Assembly: GCA_945910715.1 (NCBI GenBank) | Contig: CAMDZU010000019.1 | Location: 1-11,339, forward strand | DNA length: 11,339 nt | DNA from: an uncultured Clostridia bacterium | GTDB lineage: Bacteria > Bacillota > Clostridia > Oscillospirales > Ruminococcaceae | Reading direction: 5' to 3' | Shown: positions 1-6,467 of the stretch, piece by piece | Layout: every line of letters begins with the position of its first letter | Numbering within the stretch: position 1 is the first letter of the stretch | Notes under the pieces: model-generated | Told to the model about the DNA's origin: nothing | Databases searched by the model: none | The model's input: only the letters and a program-made list of their open reading frames with translations | Translations under genes and position numbers: made by a program

Positions 1-1
1 C

Positions 2-91
2 GACGCTGAATACAAGAACGGCGTGCTTACGCTTACTCTGCCGAAAAAGACGGAATGTGTTCCGAGCGCAAAACGCCTTGAAATCAAATAA
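2..91 (+). CDS. Hsp20-family small heat-shock protein, C-terminal end (partial)
   Basis: The window opens inside an open frame giving 29 residues and a TAA stop. The residues read DAEYKNGVLTLTLPKK and end AKRLEIK. The NGVLTLTLPK stretch is the hallmark of the last beta strands of the alpha-crystallin domain in small heat-shock proteins (IbpA/Hsp18-like). The short tail after it resembles the basic tail of this family. Family members are ATP-independent holdase chaperones that bind unfolding proteins in the cytoplasm. The 5' part, including the start and promoter, lies outside the window, so length and regulation cannot be judged. A hairpin terminator follows about 40 bases after the stop, so this gene probably ends its own transcription unit. 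The family call rests on one short but distinctive motif. Confidence 0.8.
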   Translation, partial: DAEYKNGVLTLTLPKKTECVPSAKRLEIK

Positions 92-131
92 GCTTTTTCC
101 TATTTCATCCCCATTTCATATTTATCAATTT

Positions 132-175
132 CCTCTGCCGAAGGATCTCCCTCCGGCAGGGGATTTTGATTTTTC
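132..175 (+). terminator. Rho-independent terminator after the hsp20 gene
   Basis: A GC-rich stem pairs 132-140 (core CTGCCG, 135-140) with 154-162 (core CGGCAG, 154-159) around a 13-base loop; one pair in the outer part is G-U. The T-rich tail ATTTTGATTTTT follows at 163-174. It sits between the hsp20 stop and the next promoter, as expected for a transcription stop. Confidence 0.75.
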
Positions 176-190
176 GGGCTGTCTGCCTTA

Positions 191-219
191 TTGCATTATT
201 TACTTTATTGTGCTATACT
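191..219 (+). promoter_or_regulatory. Sigma-A type promoter for the MATE/GNAT/sirtuin unit
   Basis: A -35 box TTGCAT (191-196) and a -10 box TATACT (214-219) are separated by exactly 17 bases. TG at 211-212 gives an extended -10 (TGCTATACT). Transcription would begin near 226, leaving a leader of about 25 bases before the ATG at 251. The preceding terminator supports a new transcription unit here. Confidence 0.75.
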
Positions 220-250
220 TTCAGTACGTCATTCACAAAGGAGTGAAAAA

Positions 251-1618
251 ATGAACAATAAGGAAATTTACAAGCGGGCGCTGCGGCTTGCGGTGCCTAT
301 GATGATACAGAACGGCGTTACCAATATGGTTGGGCTGGTTGACAACATAATGATAGGAAGTCAGGGCACGGAGGCAATGACCGCCGTTTCCATTGTGAGC
401 CAGCTTCTGTTTGTGTTCAGCCTTTCAATTTTCGGCGGACTTTCGGGACCGGGAATTTACGGTGCGCAGTACTACGGACAGGGCAATATGGAAGGCTTCA
501 GAAACACCTTCCGCATTAAGCACTGGATTTGCGGAATCTGCCTTGCGCTGGGAACGCTGATTTTCATTTTCGGCGGCGAAAGTCTTATCGGTCTGTATCT
601 TCACGGGGAAAGCGAGACTATCGACCCTGCCCTTACAATGAAGTACGGTCTTGATTATCTCCACATTATGCTTATAGGACTGCCGCCCTTTGTGCTTACT
701 CAGATATATGCGGGAAGCCTCAGGGAAACGGGACAGAGCGTCAAGCCCATGATTGCCGGAGTATGCTCGGTAATTGTGGACGTGGTGTTCAACTATCTGC
801 TGATTTACGGCAATTTCGGCTTTCCCAAGCTTGGAGTTCAGGGTGCGGCAATTGCAACGGTGCTGGCACGCTTTGTTGAAATGGGAATTGTGCTTGTTTC
901 AACCCACGCCGTCAAAAGGGAAAAGCACCAATTTCTTGTGGGCGCATACCGCACAATGCTTATTCCGAAGGAAACCGCAAAGCGCATTATTATAAAGGGT
1001 CTGCCCATTTTCTTCAACGAGTTTCTCTGGGCAGGAGGAATTGCGGCGCTTACTCAGTGCTATTCCACCAAGGGGCTTGAAATCGTTGCAGGACTGAATA
1101 TTTCCAACGCAATCTGCAATCTGCTTAACGTTGTGTTCGTTGCGCTGGGAAATGCGGTGGGAATAGTAATCGGTCAGTTCCTGGGCGCAGAGGATTACGA
1201 TACCGCAAGGAAAAGCTCCTTCCGACTTATGTGGTTTACGGGGATTATCAGCAGTGCGCTTACGGTAATTCTCGTTGCCCTTTCGGGAGTATTCCCCCTT
1301 TTCTACGACACAACGGAAACCGTCCGCAGCTACGGACAGTGGTTCATTATAATAACGGCGCTGTTTTTCCCCGTTCAGGGCTTTCTCAATGCGCTGTATT
1401 TCACTCTCCGCTCGGGGGGCAAAACCCTTGTTACCTTCCTTTTCGACAGCGTTTTTTCCTGGGTGGTCACATTGCCCCTTGCTCTTGTTCTGTGCAGCTT
1501 CACGCCGCTGCCTATTTTAGCGGTATTCGCCATTGTGCAGGCTGCCGACTTTATTAAGCTGATTATCGGTACGGTGCTTATCAAAAAGGGCGTGTGGATA
1601 AGCAACATTGTAACTTAA
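251..1618 (+). CDS. MATE family multidrug/sodium antiporter
   Basis: This 455-residue integral membrane protein belongs to the MATE (NorM/DinF-like) efflux family, which exports cationic drugs or metabolites in exchange for Na+ or H+. Evidence: length close to the usual 440-460 residues, about twelve hydrophobic segments, the N-terminal pattern LAVPMMIQNGVTNMVGLVDN (residues 13-32) with the following IMIG, and a second-half counterpart near residues 250-310. This matches the two-bundle MATE fold. The ATG at 251 is preferred because AAAGGAG (237-243) lies 7 bases upstream; an in-frame TTG at 191 would coincide with the -35 box and is rejected. The stop overlaps the ribosome binding site of the next gene, so the two are probably co-transcribed. 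The substrate cannot be predicted. No frameshift or missing segment is seen. Confidence 0.93.
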   Translation: MNNKEIYKRALRLAVPMMIQNGVTNMVGLVDNIMIGSQGTEAMTAVSIVSQLLFVFSLSIFGGLSGPGIYGAQYYGQGNMEGFRNTFRIKHWICGICLALGTLIFIFGGESLIGLYLHGESETIDPALTMKYGLDYLHIMLIGLPPFVLTQIYAGSLRETGQSVKPMIAGVCSVIVDVVFNYLLIYGNFGFPKLGVQGAAIATVLARFVEMGIVLVSTHAVKREKHQFLVGAYRTMLIPKETAKRIIIKGLPIFFNEFLWAGGIAALTQCYSTKGLEIVAGLNISNAICNLLNVVFVALGNAVGIVIGQFLGAEDYDTARKSSFRLMWFTGIISSALTVILVALSGVFPLFYDTTETVRSYGQWFIIITALFFPVQGFLNALYFTLRSGGKTLVTFLFDSVFSWVVTLPLALVLCSFTPLPILAVFAIVQAADFIKLIIGTVLIKKGVWISNIVT

Positions 1619-1627
1619 GGAGTTTTT

Positions 1628-2590
1628 ATGAACACATTATATACCGAAAGACTTGTTCTCCGTAATTTCCGTGAGGACGATTATACAGCAATGTACAAAA
1701 ACTGGGCCTCAGACCCCCGTGTAGCCGAATACTGCCGCTGGCACACTCACGAAAGTCCCGAAACCACAAAGGCTTTTCTGAAAACAATTCTTGACGATGA
1801 AAACCAATTCGCCATTACCCTGAAGGGAAAGGATGAGCCTATCGGCAATATTTCAGTCTTCATAAACAGCGACGGTATTCCCGAAATAGGCTATGTGCTT
1901 GGCTATGACTACTGGGGCAAGGGGATAATGACCGAGGCAGTCAAGGCTTTAATTGCCGAGCTTTTCCGCAAAGGCTCCGATAAGGTCTGCGCCTGTCATC
2001 ACGTTGACAATCCCGCTTCGGGGAGGGTTATGGAGAAATGCGGAATGACCTTTGTAGGAACAAAAGAGCTTTCGAAAAAATTCGATTCGGAGGAGCTTTT
2101 CGAAGTCAGAGTGTATGAAATCGAGAAGAACGTTTCTCCCGTAGAATACAGAATCGCTTCCGCAAAGGACATTGAGCCGTGCATGGCAAGCAGGCTGGAA
2201 ATGCTGAAGGCGGTAAACGGACTTCCCGAGGATTATGCCTTTGACGAGGATTTTGTAAATGCAAGCCGCCGCTTCTTCCTTGAGGGAAATCAGACAACTG
2301 TTCTCGCCCTTGATGAAAAGGCTATTGGCTGTGCTACAATGTGCTATACAGACTTAATGCCCACCTTTTCTCACCCCACAGGCAAACGTGCTCATCTTAT
2401 GAACGTGTACACAAATCCCCATTACCGCCGACAGGGTATTGCCGCAAAAATGGTGACAATGCTTATTGACGAGGCAAGGAAAAGGGGCGTCACCGAAATC
2501 AGCCTTGACGCAACGGAATCGGGCAGACCCTTGTACAAAAAGCTTGGCTTTGAGGAATCAGAGGAGTGTATGGTGCTGGTTATAAAGTGA
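1628..2590 (+). CDS. Two-domain GNAT acetyltransferase (RimJ/RimL-like domain fused to a second GNAT domain)
   Basis: The 320-residue protein carries two GNAT folds. Residues 1-166 resemble the RimJ/RimL group (Acetyltransf_3): TERLVLRNFREDDY at 6-19, an acetyl-CoA loop YWGKGIMTEAV at 95-105, and the N-x-A-S-x-x-V-M-E-K-x-G-M helix at 128-140. Residues 172-320 form a second GNAT domain, with V-Y-T-N-P-x-Y then RRQGIAAKM at 260-275 as the acetyl-CoA loop and a C-terminal LYKKLGFEES. Both cofactor loops look intact, so both halves may be active. Such enzymes move acetyl from acetyl-CoA to amines, antibiotics or protein N-termini; the acceptor here is unknown. AAGGAG (1617-1622) overlaps the MATE stop and lies 5 bases before the ATG, implying co-translation with the transporter. 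The sirtuin gene follows after 45 bases. Confidence 0.88.
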   Translation: MNTLYTERLVLRNFREDDYTAMYKNWASDPRVAEYCRWHTHESPETTKAFLKTILDDENQFAITLKGKDEPIGNISVFINSDGIPEIGYVLGYDYWGKGIMTEAVKALIAELFRKGSDKVCACHHVDNPASGRVMEKCGMTFVGTKELSKKFDSEELFEVRVYEIEKNVSPVEYRIASAKDIEPCMASRLEMLKAVNGLPEDYAFDEDFVNASRRFFLEGNQTTVLALDEKAIGCATMCYTDLMPTFSHPTGKRAHLMNVYTNPHYRRQGIAAKMVTMLIDEARKRGVTEISLDATESGRPLYKKLGFEESEECMVLVIK

Positions 2591-2635
2591 TTATTGATCA
2601 GGCATAAAGAAAAATCAGCAGAAAGGACGTGCAAT

Positions 2636-3361
2636 ATGACCCACATTGAAAAGCTTTCGGAAATGTTCCGCAATTCCGACAACATTGTGTTTTTCGGGGG
2701 AGCAGGGGTTTCCACCGAGAGCAATATTCCCGATTTCCGCTCAACAGACGGGCTGTACAATCAGCAGTTCAGGTATCCTCCCGAAACTATGCTCAGCCAC
2801 AGCTTTTATGCAAGCCATACGGAGGAGTTTTACGACTTTTATCGGAAGAAAATGCTTTTTCCCGACGCACAGCCAAACAAAGCCCACCTTGCTCTTGCAA
2901 GGCTGGAGCAAATGGGCAAGCTTAAGGCGGTAATCACCCAGAATATTGACGGACTTCATCAGAAAGCAGGCAGCAAGCGTGTTTACGAGCTTCACGGCTC
3001 GGTGCTCCGCAATTACTGCACCCGTTGTCACAAGTTCTTTCCCCTTGAATTTATAATTGAGAGCAGCGGCGTGCCAAAATGCCAATGCGGCGGAATTGTA
3101 AAGCCTGACGTTGTGCTTTACGAGGAGGGACTGGACAGCGGCACAATTACCTCCTCCGTAAAGGCACTGGAGGCGGCTGACGTGGTTATAGTGGGCGGCA
3201 CTTCACTTGCGGTTTATCCTGCGGCAGGACTGCTGGACTATTACATAGGGGATAAGCTTGTGCTGATTAACCGTGACGCGACCCCTGCCGACAGCAGAGC
3301 TGCGCTGGTTATAAGGGATAAAATTGGCGAGGTGCTCTGGGCGGCGGTCGAGGGCTGCTGA
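2636..3361 (+). CDS. NAD-dependent protein deacylase, Sir2 (sirtuin) family
   Basis: The 241-residue protein shows the full sirtuin signature: NAD-binding GGAGVSTESNIPDFRS (21-36), TQNIDGLH (101-108), catalytic His120 in ELHGS, zinc ligands Cys128/Cys131 and Cys149/Cys151, KPDVVLYEE (156-164) and GGTSLAVYPAAGL (187-199). Sirtuins remove acetyl or longer acyl groups from lysine using NAD, releasing nicotinamide and O-acyl-ADP-ribose. The second zinc pair is C-x-C (CQCGG), tighter than the usual C-x2-C; as I recall, this variant is common in Firmicutes sirtuins and should still bind zinc. The ATG at 2636 is chosen because AAAGGA (2622-2627) lies 8 bases upstream. An in-frame TTG at 2594 has no such site and would add 14 residues before the family's usual start. 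It lies downstream of an acetyltransferase with no terminator visible between them. Confidence 0.94.
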   Translation: MTHIEKLSEMFRNSDNIVFFGGAGVSTESNIPDFRSTDGLYNQQFRYPPETMLSHSFYASHTEEFYDFYRKKMLFPDAQPNKAHLALARLEQMGKLKAVITQNIDGLHQKAGSKRVYELHGSVLRNYCTRCHKFFPLEFIIESSGVPKCQCGGIVKPDVVLYEEGLDSGTITSSVKALEAADVVIVGGTSLAVYPAAGLLDYYIGDKLVLINRDATPADSRAALVIRDKIGEVLWAAVEGC

Positions 3362-3393
3362 TTGGGAATTGCACAATTATTCATAACGCAAAA

Positions 3394-3419
3394 ATACCCG
3401 TCCTGTAACAGACGGGTAT
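3394..3419. terminator. Bidirectional terminator between convergent sirtuin and symporter genes
   Basis: A perfect 9-bp inverted repeat, ATACCCGTC (3394-3402) and GACGGGTAT (3411-3419), encloses an 8-base loop. The rightward transcript continues with CTTTAATTATT. The leftward transcript continues with TTTTGCG. It lies 32 bases past the sirtuin stop and 18 bases past the symporter stop, so one hairpin can serve both genes. Confidence 0.8.
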
Positions 3420-3437
3420 CTTTAATTATTCAGAGCT

Positions 3438-5003
3438 TTATTCCTCGTTCTTTATTGCCTCGGCATATTCAGCCTGAATTTCCGGTATTACCGACAGCAC
3501 AGGCTCAACGTCCTTTTTCCTTATCTTGCGGTCAACGAAATTCTTGGTTATCTTCACAACCACAGGGGACAATGCCACCACGCCTATAAGGTTGGGAATC
3601 ATCATAAGTCCGTTGAAGGTATCGGAAATATCCCATGCGATTGATGATGTCATCAGAGAGCCTGCAACTATCATCAGCACGAAAATAACCTTGTAAACCT
3701 TTGCCGCCTTGATGCCGAACAGGTATTCAACCGACTTTGAGCCGTAATGGGACCAGCCGAGAACTGTTGTAAAGGCGAACATAAGCATAGCTATTGCAAT
3801 GAACATTTCGCCCGGAGCACCGAACACATTGCCGAATGCGGAGGCAACCAGAGTTGAGCCGTCGCTGTTTCCTATCATACGGCCTGTTTCAAGGTCGATC
3901 TGCCCCGATGAAAGCACCACAATGGCGGTCATAGTGCAGACAACGATTGTGTCCGCAAATACCTCGAAAATGCCCCACATACCCTGCTGAACAGGCTCTT
4001 TTACGTTGGAAGCGGAATGTACCATTACCGACGAGCCAAGACCTGCCTCGTTGGAGAAAACTCCTCGCTTGCAGCCCTGAGTGATTACCGTGGAGATTGC
4101 AACGCCCGTTGCGCCGCCTGCAACCGCCTCAATGCCGAATGCAAAGCGGAAAATCGAAGCGAACATATCGCCGACTGTGTTGATGTGTATGCAGAAGATG
4201 ACAAGACAGCCGATTATGTAAGCGCAAGCCATAAAGGGTACGATTTTTTCGGCAGTAGCGGCAATGCGCTGAAGTCCGCCGAAAATTATAAGTCCGCCTA
4301 AAATCATCAGCACAATACCGATAATAAGAGAGGTCCACTTAACGTCCCCGAAAGCGTAACTGTCGCTGAATGCGGAGAAAAACGCCGATTCAAGGTTAAG
4401 AGTTATCTTGTTAATCTGTCCGCAGTTGCCGATACCGAAGGACGCAAGCACAGCGAAAACCGAGAACAACACAGCAAGCACTCTGCCTGCGGTTTTCATG
4501 TGCTTATAGCCCCCAAGACCGTACTGCAGATAGTACATTGCGCCGCCCGACCATTCGCCTTTTTCATTTTTGCGGCGGTAGTAAATACCCAGGACGTTTT
4601 CGGAGAAGTTGGTCATCATTCCGAAAAACGCCGCCAGCCACATCCAGAAAACCGCGCCGGGACCGCCAACTGCGATTGCTGCCGCAACGCCTGCAATGTT
4701 GCCTGTGCCTATTGTTGCCGCAAGAGCGGTGCAAAGCGCCTGAAACTGTGAAACAGAGCCCTTGCCCTCCTTCTTGTGAGCCTTTTTGCTGAACATTCCG
4801 CCAATGGTGGAGGTCCACCAGGTTTTTAAATGCGAAATCTGGAATACCTTTGTAAGTACGGTCATCAGTATGCCCGTGCCGATAAGCAGGAACAAGCCTA
4901 TTTTTACCCACACAAAGTCATTTATTGCGTTATTTACGTCAACAAGCGTATCAAAAAAGCCCTGCTCTTCATTTTCTGCAAGAGCACGAAGAAATTCTTC
5001 CAT
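3438..5003 (-). CDS. Sodium:alanine/glycine symporter (AGCS family)
   Basis: The 521-residue polytopic membrane protein belongs to the alanine or glycine:cation symporter family (AgcS/AlsT-like), which imports alanine or glycine with Na+ or H+. The best evidence is the family motif around residues 85-116: SQFQALCTALAATIGTGNIA followed by GVAAAIAVGGPG. Further support comes from SGGAMYYLQYGLG, SFGIGNCGQINKI and CKRGVFSNEAGLGSS downstream, and from about ten hydrophobic segments. The length fits the family; it carries a charged 30-residue N-terminus before the first membrane span and a hydrophilic tail ending EYAEAIKNEE. The ATG at 5003 is supported by AAAGGGG (5010-5016) with 6-base spacing. 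The gene stands alone with its own strong promoter and shares a terminator with the sirtuin gene. Confidence 0.94.
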   Translation of the reverse strand: MEEFLRALAENEEQGFFDTLVDVNNAINDFVWVKIGLFLLIGTGILMTVLTKVFQISHLKTWWTSTIGGMFSKKAHKKEGKGSVSQFQALCTALAATIGTGNIAGVAAAIAVGGPGAVFWMWLAAFFGMMTNFSENVLGIYYRRKNEKGEWSGGAMYYLQYGLGGYKHMKTAGRVLAVLFSVFAVLASFGIGNCGQINKITLNLESAFFSAFSDSYAFGDVKWTSLIIGIVLMILGGLIIFGGLQRIAATAEKIVPFMACAYIIGCLVIFCIHINTVGDMFASIFRFAFGIEAVAGGATGVAISTVITQGCKRGVFSNEAGLGSSVMVHSASNVKEPVQQGMWGIFEVFADTIVVCTMTAIVVLSSGQIDLETGRMIGNSDGSTLVASAFGNVFGAPGEMFIAIAMLMFAFTTVLGWSHYGSKSVEYLFGIKAAKVYKVIFVLMIVAGSLMTSSIAWDISDTFNGLMMIPNLIGVVALSPVVVKITKNFVDRKIRKKDVEPVLSVIPEIQAEYAEAIKNEE

Positions 5004-5045
5004 TTTTATCCCCTTTGCTGTTTGGTTTTGAAAAATACATATATT

Positions 5046-5074
5046 ATTATACCAGCATTTTCCCTATTTTTCAA
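5046..5074 (-). promoter_or_regulatory. Consensus sigma-A promoter for the AGCS symporter
   Basis: Read on the minus strand, TTGAAA (5069-5074) is followed after exactly 17 bases by a perfect TATAAT (5046-5051), preceded by TGG (5052-5054), an extended -10. Transcription should start near 5039, giving a leader of about 35 bases. That leaves no room for a riboswitch or T-box, so any control must act at the promoter. Confidence 0.85.
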
Positions 5075-5121
5075 CTTTTTTATGCACCTTTGTATAAATG
5101 CCCAATTTTGCATTTATATTT

Positions 5122-5150
5122 TTGTAAAATTGCATAATACATTGCATTAT
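5122..5150 (+). promoter_or_regulatory. Possible promoter for the polysaccharide deacetylase gene
   Basis: TTGTAA (5122-5127) and CATTAT (5145-5150) are 17 bases apart in an AT-rich stretch upstream of the deacetylase. An overlapping alternative is TTGCAT (5108-5113) with CATAAT (5133-5138) at a 19-base spacing. Neither is strong, and the choice is uncertain. The rest of the 230-base divergent gap (5004-5233) holds the symporter promoter, a 10-bp palindrome GCGGCGCCGC (5168-5177) and no gene. Confidence 0.35.
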
Positions 5151-5233
5151 CAATTGTCGCAAAATAAGCGGCGCCGCATTTTTGTCCGCAAACAAGCATA
5201 TATTTTACCAAAAAACACGAAAGGATAATGATT

Positions 5234-6343
5234 ATGCTTGCTTTTACCACAACAAAAAAACGGACCTTACAGCTGGTAATGGTGGCTCTCGCCCTGCTCT
5301 GCGGCATTGCCATTGGCGTTACCGCCATACTGAACGCAATCAACGCCGCCGCCGACGAGCCCTTGCTGCCTGTTTACTGCGTTGACAGAGGGGACAACAA
5401 AATCGCTCTCACCTTCGACTGCGCCTGGGGAAACTCCAATACCGACCAGCTTCTTGAAATCCTCGACAACGCAGGCGCAAAGGCTACCTTTTTCGTTACG
5501 GGGGAATTCTGCGACAAGTACCCCGACGATGTGAAAAAATTTGCGGACAGCGGTCACGAAATCGGAAATCATTCCGACAAGCACCCCCACGTTGCAGGAA
5601 TGAACATAACCGACCTTATTGCAGACACAAAGGCCTGCGAAAACAAAATCGTGAAAATTACAGGCAAAAAGCCCACCCTTTACAGAGGTCCTTACGGGGA
5701 GTATGACGATAATATGCTCACTACGGTTAAGGGCATGGGGTACGAGGCGGTACAGTGGAGCGCCGACAGCATCGACTGGCAGGAGCCCGACGCCCCCACA
5801 ATCTGCAAACGCATTATGGACAATACGGAAAGCGGCTCTATTCTCCTTTTCCACAACGACCTTGAAAACACCACAGCCGCTCTGCCCGAAATCCTGCTTA
5901 AGCTGAAGCAGCAGGGAATGGATTTTGTAACCGTTTCGGAGCTTATCTACCACGACAGCTACCATATCGACCATACGGGCAAGCAGATTTACGACGTAAA
6001 CGTAAGCGAATCCGCTTTTATCAGCTATACCGCCGACAGCTATGCAAATCAGGCTCTTGCAACGGCGGCGGAAGCTCTTTCCCCCGAGGAGCTTGACGCT
6101 CTTTCGCAAGGGGACATTACCGTTTTGTCAAAGGTGCTACCGCTTCTTTCGGAGGAGCAGGTAAAGGCCCTTTCCGCAATCCCTGCGGAGCAGCTTGCGG
6201 AAATATGCTCCCGAATTTCCGCAAAGGAAACAGCCGCTGAGGCGGAGGGAGAATGGGTTGAAGCTTCGGCTGATGCGCCTGCCGAGGCGCTGGAATATCC
6301 TCCTCTTTATATAGGGGAAAAGGAGAATACGGACGTAAAATAA
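5234..6343 (+). CDS. Membrane-anchored NodB-type polysaccharide deacetylase (PdaA/PdaB-like) with helical C-terminal tail
   Basis: The 369-residue protein has a basic N-terminus (KKR) and one hydrophobic span (about residues 12-36), so it is probably exported and anchored. The NodB domain (about 48-240) keeps all five motifs: LTFDCAWG with catalytic-base Asp62, HSDKH with metal ligands His113/His117, RGPYGEY (151-157), DSIDW (178-182) and LLFH with His207. Motif 1 has Cys where classical enzymes have a second Asp; sporulation-type PdaA/PdaB enzymes also vary there. The likely reaction is de-N-acetylation of peptidoglycan or another N-acetylated glycan outside the cell. Residues from about 270 form an extra acidic helical region with two LSxE-type repeats and an Ala/Glu-rich tail. 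The ATG at 5234 is preferred: AAAGGA (5220-5225) lies 8 bases before it, but only 2 before the ATG at 5228. Confidence 0.9.
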   Translation: MLAFTTTKKRTLQLVMVALALLCGIAIGVTAILNAINAAADEPLLPVYCVDRGDNKIALTFDCAWGNSNTDQLLEILDNAGAKATFFVTGEFCDKYPDDVKKFADSGHEIGNHSDKHPHVAGMNITDLIADTKACENKIVKITGKKPTLYRGPYGEYDDNMLTTVKGMGYEAVQWSADSIDWQEPDAPTICKRIMDNTESGSILLFHNDLENTTAALPEILLKLKQQGMDFVTVSELIYHDSYHIDHTGKQIYDVNVSESAFISYTADSYANQALATAAEALSPEELDALSQGDITVLSKVLPLLSEEQVKALSAIPAEQLAEICSRISAKETAAEAEGEWVEASADAPAEALEYPPLYIGEKENTDVK

Positions 6344-6405
6344 AAAAGCGTTGGTATGAATATCAGATTTCGGGCAAAGCTGAAAGCGTCAGCAATCCCG
6401 TATTC
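6325..6405. repeat. Inverted-repeat-rich segment downstream of the deacetylase gene
   Basis: Two alternative pairings compete. GAATACGG (6325-6332, at the end of the deacetylase gene) is exactly complementary to CCGTATTC (6398-6405). Alternatively GAATA (6358-6362), CGGG (6371-6374) and GCTGA (6379-6383) pair in nested order with TATTC (6401-6405), CCCG (6397-6400) and TCAGC (6389-6393). No T-run follows immediately, though GTTTTGGG comes at 6409-6416. It could be a structured 3' end or a dispersed palindromic repeat unit. No function is assigned. Confidence 0.4.
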
Positions 6406-6434
6406 GTCGTTTTGGGAATAAGCGGCGAAAAGCA

Positions 6435-6466
6435 AGAAAGCAGCAACTTTTCTGTTGCTGCTTTCT
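6435..6466. terminator. Perfect 13-bp hairpin, terminator between deacetylase and glycosyltransferase genes
   Basis: AGAAAGCAGCAAC (6435-6447) and GTTGCTGCTTTCT (6454-6466) form an uninterrupted 13-bp stem with a 6-base loop TTTTCT. It begins one base past the stop codon of the leftward glycosyltransferase. Leftward, TGCTTTTCG follows the stem; rightward, GTTATTGCTTGTTT follows. Both tails are T-rich but not clean runs, so it is probably a bidirectional terminator for the convergent genes. Confidence 0.7.
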
Positions 6467-6467
6467 G

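Noticed and set aside
191..250. Extended MATE start at an in-frame TTG (191)
   Set aside because: The TTG is the -35 box of the promoter, so it would not be transcribed. The ATG at 251 has an ideal ribosome binding site.
4564..4911. Minus-strand 115-codon frame and several plus-strand frames within the symporter gene
   Set aside because: They are arginine/histidine/cysteine-rich out-of-frame readings of the symporter, with no domain or start signal.
5168..5177. Palindrome GCGGCGCCGC followed by ATTTTT as a terminator
   Set aside because: The palindrome has no loop, so it cannot form a usable hairpin in a single RNA; it may be a binding site or chance.
5004..5233. Possible riboswitch or T-box upstream of the amino-acid symporter
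   Set aside because: The symporter leader is only about 35 bases from the predicted start point, too short for such elements; no T-box sequence is seen.
5267..6109. A 280-codon open frame on the minus strand inside the deacetylase gene
   Set aside because: It lies antisense to a gene with all NodB motifs, its translation is low-complexity with no recognisable domain, and no ribosome binding site supports it.
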